DNA of 64,000 bases from Hawksworthiomyces lignivorus (lineage: Eukaryota > Ascomycota > Sordariomycetes > Ophiostomatales > Ophiostomataceae). Position 1 is the stretch's first letter. Every line of letters begins with the position of its first letter. The notes beneath the pieces were generated by a model that saw nothing but the letters and a program-made list of their open reading frames with translations, ran no database searches and was not told the DNA's origin. Below, in pieces: positions 1 through 10,900 of the stretch. The translations under genes were made by a program, and so were the position numbers. The stretch is taken from assembly GCA_002917075.1 (NCBI GenBank), contig NTMA01000124.1, positions 1-64,000 on the forward strand, given 5' to 3'.

Positions 1-63
1 TTTTTTTTGGTTTGCCTGCTGCCCCCCTCGTCTGATGTGATGTTGACAAATATGCCGGCATAG

Positions 64-758
64 ATCCATAAGCTCTGCCAGGAGGCCGCGCCGGCCATCC
101 TGGAGAAGTTCCAGCCGCAGCTGATGATCGCCATCGGCGGCGGCGGCTACGTGCCGGCGCGCATCCTGCGGTCGTTCCTCAAGAAGCCCGGCTCGCCCAA
201 TATTCCGATCCAGGCGATCGGCTTGTCGCTGTACGAGAGCCTGTCCACAGACGCGGTGGAGGAGGAGCCCGGCACCAAGGTGACGCGCACGCAGTGGCTG
301 GACCTGACCAGCCTGGGCGAGATGAGCAACCTGGTCGGCAAGAACGTGCTGATCGTCGATGAGGTCGACGACACGCGCACTACGCTCGAGTATGCCGTCA
401 AGGAGCTCGAGAAGGACGTCGAGCTGGCGCGCCAGAAGCTCGGCCCGGACGCCCAGAAGACCCAGTTCAGCATCTTCGTCCTCCACGTACGTGCCCCAGC
501 AGTCCACTCGTCTACCTTTATCCCCACGATTCTAAATTTTTTTTTCTCTTTCTTTCTTTGTTCCCTCTTGCTAATGCCGCACAGAACAAGAACAAGCCAA
601 AGAAGGGCACGCTGCCGCAGGATATGATGGACGAGGGCCGCTACATGGCGGCACGGACGGTGAGCGACGTGTGGATCTGCTACCCGTGGGAGGCCACAGA
701 CATCGACGAGCACGACGAGTGCGCGCTGAAGGCAAATGCCACGTCGGCCGCGGCTTAG
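64..758 (+). CDS. XPT1: Xanthine/hypoxanthine-guanine phosphoribosyltransferase, 5' truncated
   Basis: This is a purine-salvage type I phosphoribosyltransferase, which transfers the ribose-5-phosphate of PRPP to xanthine, hypoxanthine or guanine in the cytosol. Two exons are visible: 64-486 (acceptor TAG at 61-63) and 585-758, split by an intron with donor GTACGT and acceptor CACAG. The start codon lies left of the window, so the ATG at 124 is internal. The PRPP-binding loop is clear: VLIVDEVDDTRTTLEYAV, with the paired acidic residues followed by Thr-Arg-Thr-Thr. Upstream, MIAIGGGGYVPARILR is the usual beta-strand and glycine turn. The C-terminus ends in an acidic stretch and an Ala-rich tail. 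The fungal XPT1/HPT1-type family fits well; which base is preferred cannot be read from sequence. It is convergent with the next gene. Confidence 0.9.
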
Positions 759-1226
759 AGATGAGATCGGCGCATATTTCTGGTACCGGAGCGATAAAAG
801 GGAAGGGCAGATATTTTTGGAGGGAGGACAGAGGGTCAGGACGGTGCAAGGACGGGACATGCGCAATAGGCGCCACATAGTTTTTGATTTATTTTCTTGT
901 TTTTCTTTGCTGTCCTCCCTCGGCTCTTTAGCTGAAGGTTTTTTTAGGAGACATATTCTCGTACTGAAATACGAATACCACTCCGCACTAGAGTAGAAAG
1001 GGATACACAATTGTACATATGCCTATTTTTAAGACAATCTAGTGTCTCATGATGCTCGGCACAGGAAATGCCATGACAGAAAAAAACAATGCTGTCTGTT
1101 GGTGGCGTCGCTTCTTCTATGCAAAGCGTGCCAAAAATGTAACAAAAAAAAGGTGAACCTCTAGTCTCATCAGGGTATATCCAACCCACTCAGCCATGCG
1201 CCCTTCATGCATGCCTCTCTGCCATC
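759..1226. other. Convergent 3' intergenic region
   Basis: This 468-bp spacer lies between two convergent genes. It has T-rich and A-rich tracts expected of 3' UTRs on both strands, and I see no further gene in it. Confidence 0.5.
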
Positions 1227-2204
1227 TCAACCCCCGACCGTGCCCTCTTGCAAGTGCTTCAGCTTGAGCCGCTTTTCTTGCCGCATAAACTCGCGGATGC
1301 CCACGGGCACGCTTTTGTATAGCTCTTCGTCCCAGCCGCCGTCGCTGGCGCCAGCCTTGGCCCTGGCGAGGGCGGCGTCGTCCAAGGTCCAGTTGGCGTC
1401 CGACCCGCCGCCGTCGTCGTCCATGCTGATGCTGCTGCTGGGGGGTGGCGGCGCTGCGGATTGCGGCTCGGCGCCGACGCCGGCGGCGACGCCGCCCTCC
1501 TGGGCGCGCAGGCGGCGGCTGGCCTCGGCGCTGGCCAGGGCCCAGGCCTCCATGTCGTCGCGGAAGCGGTCCCACACGCAGTTGACGCACCCGCTCATGC
1601 AGCAGTTGTCGGGCTCCTCGGGCTTGGGCGGCACCAGCACGCCAGCGATCCGCCGGCTGCGCTGCCGCAGCTCTGCCAGCCGCTCCGCACGCTCCGCGGG
1701 ACCCGCCAGCCGCGACCCGAACACGATGCGCGCCCGCGCCTGTGCCGTCGGGTTCGCCGCGGCTGCCGGGGCAGGCTCCTCTGCGGGGGCGGGGGAGGCC
1801 GACGGCGGGGCCGCTTGTATGGGTTCGGCCGCGGTCGCGGCGCCGGCCTGGGTGGTCGGGTTAGGCTTTGATGTAGGGTTAGGGTTGGCATAGGGTTCGC
1901 TGTTGGGTTTGGCAGAGGCGGCGGGGGTGGCGGACGCAGCGTGCGCCGTGACGGGTGGGTCTTCGCTCTTGGTGCTGCCATATGGTGGGGGGGACGTGAG
2001 GAGGACGTCGTAGTAGGCACTTCGCGGATGCACCTGCTCGATCTTGCCGGCGCTAGGTGGCCGCGGTGCGGAGAGGACGGCGGCGGAAGAAGATAATGGG
2101 GAGGAGGGCGCGGAGGTGGAGGTTGCTGGCGGCCGCCAACAGTCTGCCTTGGTTCTTGTGAATTGCCGCACGGCCGCTCGCGGCCTCGGTACAAGTCGCC
2201 TCAT
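1227..2204 (-). CDS. Oxidoreductase-like domain protein, probably mitochondrial
   Basis: A single-exon 325-residue protein. The N-terminus is rich in Arg, Ser and Pro and almost free of acidic residues for about 40 residues, as in a mitochondrial presequence. Residues about 60-170 are low-complexity Ala/Pro/Asn-Pro sequence. The recognisable part is around residues 195-225: PPKPEEPDNCCMSGCVNCVW followed by a DRFRDDMEAW-like helix. This is the Cys-rich signature of the oxidoreductase-like domain (Pfam Oxidored-like, seen in OXLD1). The C-terminus (DDGGWDEELYKSVPVGIREF-type sequence) is also typical of fungal members. The biochemical function of the family is poorly known; the four closely spaced Cys suggest metal binding or redox chemistry. 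The Asn-Pro repeats are encoded by telomere-like GGGTTA runs, which I treat as coincidence. Confidence 0.8.
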   Translation of the reverse strand: MRRLVPRPRAAVRQFTRTKADCWRPPATSTSAPSSPLSSSAAVLSAPRPPSAGKIEQVHPRSAYYDVLLTSPPPYGSTKSEDPPVTAHAASATPAASAKPNSEPYANPNPTSKPNPTTQAGAATAAEPIQAAPPSASPAPAEEPAPAAAANPTAQARARIVFGSRLAGPAERAERLAELRQRSRRIAGVLVPPKPEEPDNCCMSGCVNCVWDRFRDDMEAWALASAEASRRLRAQEGGVAAGVGAEPQSAAPPPPSSSISMDDDGGGSDANWTLDDAALARAKAGASDGGWDEELYKSVPVGIREFMRQEKRLKLKHLQEGTVGG

Positions 2205-3334
2205 GGCGACAATGTGCGCTGTTTGTTGGATGTGTGCCGTGACAATGCAGCGTCTGCTCTAAATCTATCTAGAATGCATTAGGTGAAGAATTGTTTTTCT
2301 TTTTCTAGCTGAGACAATGTCGGTTGTGGGAAATGCGGAAGTCTGTCATGTGTGCTCCGGCAATGAGGCAAAAATTCGGCGCCATTTTCGGATATGCCTT
2401 GGTAATTTGTAATTTTATTCTCGATTTTATTTTAATGCTCTCCGTAGTCATTTTTGGCCAGCGACGCAGGCTGATTGGCTGGTTGGCTAACCAAAGGCGC
2501 TAAACTCCGCTGTAATACTGCTGTAACACTGCCGTAATACTGCTGTAAGGCCTGAAACTAAGTGGCAAATAGCACCATCTTCAGCCGGGTAGCAGGTGCG
2601 GATTGGATTGCCTACACTCAAATTTTTATGTCTATTGGAAGCTCTTAGAATGCGAGAGATGGGAAGACGTAGTTTTCCTTCATTGCTCTTCACATGAAAA
2701 TAAAAATCGCTAATTCATGAGAGAGAAGTTCACAAGTTTTGTTTCCTCCAATCTCTCAGTCTATGCAAAACGCATGAGGACAAGAGCTCAAGCACGACAA
2801 AATGAAATCATTCTACGACGACGGCTACCAGCTACTAACAGAGGCAGCACGGGGGAGAACAGGCTGGGCAATGTACAGCTGGAAGTGAGAAGACGTCTAC
2901 GGGAAGAGCAGCGAGCTCTACAGTCAGTTGACGGTACATAAGCTGTGTGCACGTACATCGCACATTATCACTTATGACTGTATTCGATTTTTTTAATAAA
3001 AAAATAAATAAAAAATCTAAAGTTTTCTTCTTTCTTTCCCTTTTGGTCTGCAGACCTCAGAACCGCCGGCCTCGGCACTACGTCATCGCATCAATCGGCA
3101 CAGCCACAGCGCCACAATCTGAAAATGTTCCACGTGACCGCACGGCCAGTACGCGACGCGTTATTACTTGTTGCTTTTTGATCGCTTTGGGAAGCTGCGA
3201 GTGGAGTCGTGAATTGTTGCCGCTTTTGGACGGCAGCCCTTCTGCAACATCACGAAAGTTTGAATTTGGGCCGATGACCTGCAAGAAGACAGAGTCAATA
3301 GACGTCTACACCATACGCTGACCAGCATTTTGCA
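2205..3334. other. Divergent promoter region
   Basis: These 1.13 kb separate the divergent oxidoreductase-like and Ser/Pro-rich genes. A CCAAT box is present in reverse (GATTGGCTGG near 2472). The short ORFs inside have no coding character. The segment also holds the imperfect 11-bp tandem repeat listed separately. Confidence 0.5.
2510..2548. repeat. Imperfect 11-bp tandem repeat
   Basis: Three and a half units of CTGTAATACTG stand head to tail: CTGTAATACTG, CTGTAACACTG, CCGTAATACTG, CTGTAA. The units differ by single C/T changes. They lie in the divergent promoter region, so a repeated protein-binding site is possible but unproven. Confidence 0.7.
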
Positions 3335-6041
3335 ATGGACTCCCCGCCGGCAAAACGGCGGAGGACGTCTCCCAGGCTGGCAGGCCGCGCAGGTAGCGCC
3401 GACAATGGCGGCACTGCAGTTGCAAATGACAGTCTCACAACCAACACCACCACCACCACCCCGCCCGATCCATTACCACCGTCCAAGATCCCACGGCCGT
3501 CATTCGCGTCACCAACCCGCGCCAGCTTAGCGCGACACAACCCTGACATCCTCGAACGGCGGCGATCTCAGTCCCGTGGCCCCGCCGGCAATGGTCGCGA
3601 CGATGCCCAGTCGAGCCGGACACCACCACCACAACCACCACCACAGCTATCAGGCACATCACAAGGGATGACTATGGAGATCATACTAGACGCGCAATTG
3701 GGGCAGAGTACAGCGGAGAAAGACGACAGCACCGCCGCCGCCGCAGAGAGCGTCCGTCCGCTGCAGCGGCCGCCCATGCGGTCGCCAACGCGGTCACCGT
3801 CGCGGCGGACGCAGTCGCCATCTAGGTCGCAATCGCCTACGCGGCGTCTAGGCGGCCTGTTCGCAGAGCCGGCCGTGCAGTCACCTCTGCGGAAGCTAGC
3901 GAGCGGCGGAGGTGGACTGGGCAGCATGCTGGGAGAACCGCCGCGGCGCTCACCGCTGCGACCAGTACCGCGGCCGCTGCCGCCACCGGACCCGCAGCGC
4001 AGCGAGGACGTGCTGGAGCCGCTGGTGGCGCGCGACCGGCAGCGGCGGTCTGGCGCCGGTGCTGGTGTCGGCGGGCTGCTGGACCTCTTCCGCGTGCGCC
4101 GCCAGGAGGAGGAGGAGCAGCAGACCGAGCCCGAGCTGCCACCCACGCCCGAGCACCCCGACCCAGAGCTGACGACATCGCCGCCGGGCATCCACAACAT
4201 GAGCAGCACGCCGAGCAAGCGGCCCCTCCGGCGGACGAGCAACCGCCTGCGCGGCGGCGCTGGCAGCAGCGGCGCGGGTCAGAGCAGCTCGCCTCTGAAG
4301 CAGCCGCCGATGAAGCCGCCTGCGGAAGCATCAGCAGTGGCGGCTGTGGCAGCAGCGACAGGGAAGCGACAGATGCGAGCCGCGGCAAAGGCGAGCGGCA
4401 AGAGCCTGGCAGATGCCGGTGACAGCGCGTCCAATCGCGGGCCCGGCAAGCGAAGCCGCTCGGCGATGACGGACGCAGCGGTGGCGCGCGGCATCAAATC
4501 GCCCGACCCAGACGCGGACAAGAAAAAGGAGCGCGATGCGCTTCTGGCTGAGATTGCGGGCCTGGAGGTCGATCTGAACGTGGCAGCGACGGAGAACGCG
4601 CGCATCCGCGATGCCGTCTTGCCTAGCAATGGCGGCGGCGGTAGCAGCAGTATCGTCTCGGCTCCACCAGCCAACACCCGCGAGATCATCAGCCTCCTCC
4701 GGCGCCGCGCGCTGCCTCCCGACGACGAGGACGTTCCCGACGCGACGGCCGACTGGCTGCAGGCCGCCATGAACCCGATGGCGCTGCTGCCATTCGGCCA
4801 ACCAGGCGGCGCGGCTGGCCTGGCCGCGCTGGCACTGCTAGGCCAGCCCCCGTCAAAAGACGCGCCGGACGCACTCGACGCGCCCATTGCGTCGCACCAC
4901 CCCATCGCCCTATCCGCCGCCGAAGAGCTGCCCTACCTGCAGGCCTTCACGCCGCTGGCCTTCCAGTCGCAGATCGTCGTGCTCCCGTCGGCAGCAGCTC
5001 CAGAAGCCGCAGGCAGCACGCAGCCGCCGCTTCTGCAGAAGCATCTCATCACGGCGGCCTCGACGAGCCCGCCTGGCCTGTTCCTCGCGCGCATCGAGAT
5101 GACTGTCAACTCCAAGTCGCTGCGCATCACCGACCTGCAGGTGCCGCGCATCGAGCCCGCCGCCGCCGCGGCTGAGCTGCAGCCCCTCCTCGACCGCGTG
5201 GCCCCGCCACCGGCAGCACTGGCAGCAGCAGCAGCCAAGGGCCTTTCGGCATCTGCCGCCACCGGCAGCAGCGCGCTCGTCCGCAACGTGACCGTCCTCG
5301 CGTGGGCCATGGGCGAGTGGGTGCGCGTGGCTACGCGGCGCGCCCGGTTCTGGGCCGCGCTGGAGCGCCAGCTGCCGCTTCTCGGCGGCAAGGCAGGGGC
5401 GGCGATCACGCCAGCAGGCCTGCAGTCCCTGCGGGCGCGCCAGAAGCGGAAGAACCGACGGCGACGACGGCGGCCGGGGCGACAACAGCAAAATACGGGA
5501 GGCGGCGACGGCGAAGATGACGAAGACGACGAAGACGACGCAAACGAAAATGGTGGCGAGCCAAACGGAGACGCGGATCATGGCGCCCAAGCGAGCGGCG
5601 GCAGCAGCAGTTCGCATTCGGTGCTGCAACTTTCCGAGGTTGAGCTGCTGGCGCACGCCGGCCGCACGTCCATGGACATCGACCTACCCCTCAGCGGACC
5701 CTCTGCATCTAGTACTAAGCCGAGCAGCAGCGGCACGTCTTCGGGCGTCCGTGTGCAGTGGTCCATCCACTTTGACTGGACCGGCGAGGCCCAGAGCCAG
5801 ATCGGCGTCCTCGTGGGCGTGCCGGGGAAGTGTAAGTCTTTCTTGAGGATATATGACAAGATTCTTTTCATTGATCTTAGATCGTTTGCTAACAAATATG
5901 TCTGCAGGGCGCAAGGCAGATGACCGTGGGCACCTGGCCGGGCTGCCGAAGCTGTTTGACCAGCTCGTGCGGGGCAACGAGGACCCGGTAGCCGCCGTAC
6001 AGACTGTGGTGGCCCTGCTGGCCGGCGAGGGAGGGATCTGA
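3335..6041 (+). CDS. Large Ser/Pro/Arg-rich nuclear-type protein, possibly inner-kinetochore
   Basis: Two exons, 3335-5831 and 5908-6041, give 876 residues. The 76-nt intron has donor GTAAGT, a perfect branch site TGCTAAC at 5887-5893 and acceptor CTGCAG; splicing creates a Trp codon inside VPGKWRKADDRG. The N-terminus MDSPPAKRRRTSPR is nuclear-localisation-like. Residues about 30-400 are disordered with many SP/TP and SPxR units, likely kinase sites. Around residue 385-420 there is a short coiled coil (KKKERDALLAEIAGLEVDL). The C-terminal half is a folded, Ala-rich domain ending in WSIHFDWTGEAQSQIGVLVG and a Leu-rich helix. A short coiled coil followed by a C-terminal folded domain recalls the inner-kinetochore CENP-O/CENP-P families, but this is a weak resemblance by eye. 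A conserved fungal protein of unknown function is equally acceptable. Confidence 0.75.
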
Positions 6042-6569
6042 GATGCACGACTGTTAGGCTGGGTCTGGACGCGGCGATTGGACATTGGCGACTTGGATGG
6101 CAGGCATTCTGCTTCGCATTGATATGACGTGGCGTTTGGCGAGTTTGGGGCAGATATCCCTTTTGGACAAAAAGCTTGGTGAATTTACAAAATCTAGCAT
6201 AGCGCTCACATGAACAAGGAGAGGAGGCGTTGTCTTCTTTTTTATCTTCTATTTTTTATATATTTTAGGACTCATGTTGAAATACAACTGGGATGGCTGA
6301 ACTACGAGCTAGAGTTCTGTTGATGGCAGAGCTCTATAGCGACGATAGCTTTCATCACATCTCTCGTTGCTTTGTTCCTTGCCTACACAACACTAGACAT
6401 CATATCACATAGCGGATGCAGCTTTTTATCTTTCTATTTTTTATTTTAATTGCTCCCAAATGTTACCAAAATGTACTTTGTTGTATACCGTATCTCAGAC
6501 CGTTTTTCCACCACCGCCTCTCCTTTCCCTGTCCAGCTCGTCTATAGCACAAGCGCTTTCGACAGCCGC
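6042..6569. other. Convergent 3' intergenic region
   Basis: This 528-bp spacer lies between convergent genes. It contains poly-T and TATATATTT tracts fitting 3' UTR and polyadenylation signals, and no coding sequence was recognised. Confidence 0.45.
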
Positions 6570-7015
6570 TTAGTCTACCGTCACACCCAGCCGGCGCAGA
6601 TCCGCCTTGGCCACACTGATCTCTTCCAGCAGCTCCTTGTGCGCATCCGGGCAGTCGCTGAACGTGAAGATGCCCCAGCCGAGGCGGCCGAGGAGCCAGG
6701 CACCGAGGGTGACGATGAACCAGAAGGGGATCTGTAGGAAGGACAGGCATGAGTATCTTGCTGAGAAGCTGCGGCAGGTGTTGCAGCCGAATACATAAGT
6801 TTGAAGTGAGTGAAAACTGTAAAACTTACCACAGGCACAATTTCGGCCTGGATGACGGCAGGAAGAGGAATGAGTTCGAGGTAGAGAGAGAGGTAGAGCT
6901 ACAAATAAGACGGTGGGTTAGCAGATGACAAAAAGACAAATAATAGCAGCATGATAACGTAACACACCGATGTAGCCAGCAAGGCCACCGAGATGGTCTG
7001 GGTTGCGCGGGTCAT
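6570..7015 (-). CDS. DPM3: Dolichol-phosphate mannosyltransferase subunit 3
   Basis: Three short exons (7015-6968, 6898-6830, 6731-6570) assemble to 92 residues. Both introns have GT-AG ends and keep phase 0; the first has branch site TGCTAAC. Dpm3 is the small ER-membrane subunit that tethers and stabilises the catalytic Dpm1 subunit, which makes dolichol-phosphate-mannose for N-glycosylation, O-mannosylation and GPI anchors. Two membrane helices are visible: residues about 5-30, and FWFIVTLGAWLLGRLGWGIF. The diagnostic tail follows: TFSDCPDAHKELLEEI, then AKADLRRLGVTVD, closely matching the cytosolic Dpm3 C-terminus that contacts Dpm1. Total length equals the family norm, so the model is probably complete. 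Confidence 0.92.
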
Positions 7016-7960
7016 GATGGATGTTGCTGCAGCAGACGGAATAGTTGGAGACAAAAGGGGAGGAGACACGCTGTCGATGACACGCGACGGATAAAACAGT
7101 GGTGAGGTGTCTCGAGGACTTGGCGAGATTTAAAAGGAGTAGTAAAGGAGCACACGAAATGAAATCGAGTGTACGGCAGCTGAAAGAAGAAAAAGATATA
7201 TCACAAGCAAAAGGACGTCGTGGTCGCAAGATGGTCGTGAGATCGAGCGTCGTCCAAGGGCTTTTCGCGTGGAGGTTGCCAGATTGCAAAAGGGAGGAAG
7301 ACAGAAAAGGCCACTAAGAGCGCTGGAGCTGGGGGGTGCCCAAATGAGGCTTAGCGCCAGAGAGGTGCATTTTGGTACCTGAACGCTTTTGCCCTGTGAT
7401 GGACCCCCTTTTCGTGCACGGCCTGGCTTTTTATTGGCTGGTTGGCAGCTTTCACGGCGCTGACCCGCTGTCGAGAAGAGCTTCAGTTGCGCCAGCACTG
7501 CTAAAACCACTGAGCAGGGGACGTAAATCTCTAACATAGACCCCATGGTCGCTGCCCGAGACCCAACAAATCGTAGACTGAATTTTCCTCCTCTTAATGG
7601 CAAGCGGAAGAACGGAACATATTAACTTATAAGATTTGAAAATAAGAGAGTAAATGAACGAGTAGTAGAGAGAAAATGTTAGGGGTATACGGATGATTAG
7701 AGATAGCATGGCCAAGCAAGTAATGCACTAACAAAAACAAACTTTGTAGCTGACGAAGATGCATATGCAGTCATCGCCGTATGTGATGAACCAAAGGCCC
7801 AATCACTGGCGTCTCTTTAAGCCACCGCACGAAGCTGAATTCTCGCGGGGAGTAGGTCATAGTCTTTTTGTCCCTTGTTATTCTCAGATGTCTACACGTT
7901 GGTTTGTGGCAAATAACTACACGAAGGAGAGCGCATCCTCTGATCTCTGATATAAATAAT
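7016..7960. other. Divergent intergenic region
   Basis: This spacer holds the promoters of DPM3 (-) and the NLR gene (+). A reverse CCAAT box (TTATTGGCTGG) lies near 7432. The open frame of the NLR extends upstream to 7868, but the TATAAATAAT just before 7961 and the sequence after that ATG favour 7961 as the start. No other gene is seen. Confidence 0.45.
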
Positions 7961-10900
7961 ATGAACGAAGATACACGTGGCAAAGGCAACAACAGCCATG
8001 TTTCAAGAAAGGAGTCTGTCATAGAGAAACTTCAGAGAGTCAAGAATTGGGCTCGGCAACATGGCGATAAGACTCAACCTCGACCTCCAACCGCAGCGCA
8101 AGATAATCAACAGGCTCCGGCTGTGGCTCCGACTGCAGCCCCCAGTGGTGCACAGTATTTGAACGTAGCTAGCAATGACACACAGGCAGTGACTGCAACA
8201 AAGAATGAACAGTTTCCTTCTATAGCCCCGGTCATAGCCCCTATTGCTGCAGAGTCCAGAAACACAGCTCATAATGGCACCGCAGGGGACAGATCTGATG
8301 AGCCAAATGGGCTTGTTCCTACTGACGACCGGCCAGTGCGGAATTCCAGCAGACTAAACAGTGAAGAACTAGATATCTCCCAACAGATGTGGAACGAGGC
8401 GTACGAAAACCTGCACAGGAAGAACGAAACAAGCAGGGCATTGGTCGAGGCCTATGAGAACATTCTTACTCAGAATTCAAGCTCAGGTAAGACGAACTAT
8501 GCCGATAGTGATGCGACCCAGCTAACGTTCTGCTATTGTCCAGATAGCGCGATAGGTGCATTAGTTATATCTAGCACTAATGCCTTTACCAATTGTGACG
8601 CGAAGATGCGGATGGCCAAAATGAGAAATATGGCATCCAAGACAGTCGAGGAGTTCGAGAAGAATGAAGGTAAAAAAGAGAAGGCTGTGGCAGCGGGAGA
8701 TCTTGTTAAGGGACTGTTGGACTTCATCAAGGACTGTCTCGACGCCTACCCGCCGGCAGCACTGATATTGTCGGGTATCAGTGCCGTTCTTCCGGTAATT
8801 ATTCCCCTAGTTTCATTGTAGCGTCTTGTGTCTCTTCTGACAACTGTGACAAACACAAGGTCCTTGTGGAGCCACTCCAGGCAGATCTGGATATGGTCGA
8901 TACGCTGCGGTTCGTCATAGACTCTTTAGAACGGTATAACAATCTCTGCCGCCTCGCATTTCGCGCTCGCTGGAATAGTCGTCTAGACGACCCGGACTGG
9001 AAGCTTTTTCGAGGTCGTGTCCGCGCCCGGGTCATTAGCCTCTACGCTTCCCTGCTGGAGTTTCAGATGAAGTGCGTATGTCGATGTTTGAAAGATAATC
9101 CTTTTGTCGTAGCCGTAAAGGTTATATTGCATGGGATTAACTGGAAATCTGAGCGAGAGAAAATTCAGACTCGGGTTGAAGGCATTGACTCCGAACTCGC
9201 GGTTTATAATCTCGAGAAATCGGTTCAGCATTTGGAAGACATCTCTCGTGACACATTCACGATAGCGTCTTATTTCCAGGAAGCCCAGGCTTTAGCACTA
9301 CGCAAGGCCAAGGAAAAGCGCCAGCGATACCAGAGTGAACTGACAGGGCGGTTTATGACAACGCCGAGCTATGACAAGCGGCTAGCACTGAACAATCTCC
9401 ACGTGAAGGGTACCTGTCAGTGGTTCTGCAATCACGACAAATTTCACCAGTGGCTTGATAAAACAGGTGACAACTTGCTTCTTGTATCAGCATATCCGGG
9501 TTGCGGCAAATCGGTTCTCGCCAGCCACCTCATCCAGGCTGTCCTACCAAGTAAGAGGCCGGACGCGACCATTTGTTACTACTTCTTCAAGGACAACGCA
9601 GAAGAAATGCGACTGTCAAACGCCTACTCGGCAATTCTGCACTGCTTGTTCAGAGCAAACGGCAAGCTTGCAGATCAATATAAGATGTATATTGAACATC
9701 TCGGATCCGATGGGAAAAAGCATGATGAATTACTTTGGAACATATTTAATAAAGCAGCCCAAGATGCTCAAGCTGGACCAATTATTTGTGTTATTGATGC
9801 CCTAGACGAGGCTGCTGAGGAGGGCATCACCAGTCTTGTCAGCAACTTGACATCTCTCTATGCGGACATACGTGCGCAGAGCAGACAGAACATAGATGTT
9901 AAATTTCTTCTTACAACAAGAGGCTATCCTTCCATTCTCAGTAAATTTCGACGTCTGCAGATACCCTGCGTCCACTTGTCTGGTGAGTCAGAACGAGAGA
10001 CCAACGCCATACAGAAAGAGATTGACTTGGTCGTTACCCAAAAGCTTGATGCTTTGGCTGAAGACAAGAAGCTCGCCGGCGTACAAAAGAGCGCCATCAG
10101 AGAACGTCTCTTGAAACATGGATCGGGTCAAAAGACCTATCTCTGGGTCAAACTCGTGTTTGATGTGCTCATAGATGCTTTCCCAGAGAACAACGATAAG
10201 TGGGTGTCACTGGTGGACGACCTTCCTAAGACGGTGTCGGAGGCATATGCCCAACTTCTGGAAAGGGTTCGTGAAAAGGATCGGGATAGCGTCGTCGCTC
10301 TGTTACGCATAATCCTTGTGGCTTATCGGCCTCTAACACTACGCGAGGTCAACATCGCTATCAACGTTAGACGTCACGCTGGAGGCATCTCACTAGACGA
10401 CCTGAACATGATTGATGATATGAGTTTCCGCAATTGGATTCTGAATACTTGCGGTTTCTTCGTAACCGAGCACGGAGGCAAAGTGTACTTTATTCACCAG
10501 ACGGCGAGAGACTTCCTACTTGAGCAAGCGGATAAAGACTCAGACCCGAGTATCATGCCGTCGCCTAGCATTACAGAGGATCCTCCCAACCCCTACAAGA
10601 CAGGGCTGATAGATGCCCACCGCACAATGGCAGAAAGTTGTATTTCATATTTGTCACTGAAAATGTGCCGAAAAGGACTCGTTAGAAAAGCACTCGATCA
10701 GTTTGTCCGGGTAATTGCGGCAGACTTAAGAACCTGGCCGGAGCGTGAATGGCAAAACATCTTGACACACACCTTTTCAGACTATGCTCTCAGCTTCTGG
10801 CCTTCTCATTTTCGACATGGACAAAACTTGAGAGGCGGTGCAGATCATTTTGACATCCAGGAGACCTTCCTGCCTCACTATCTGCAGCTCATCAAAGACT

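Noticed and set aside
147..1010. Minus-strand frame of 287 codons opposite the phosphoribosyltransferase
   Set aside because: It runs antisense through exon, intron and 3' UTR of a recognised gene and has Ser/Arg-rich shadow composition.
1874..1886. Telomere-like TAGGGTTAGGGTT
   Set aside because: Only two units, inside a coding region where they encode Asn-Pro repeats; not evidence of an internal telomere.
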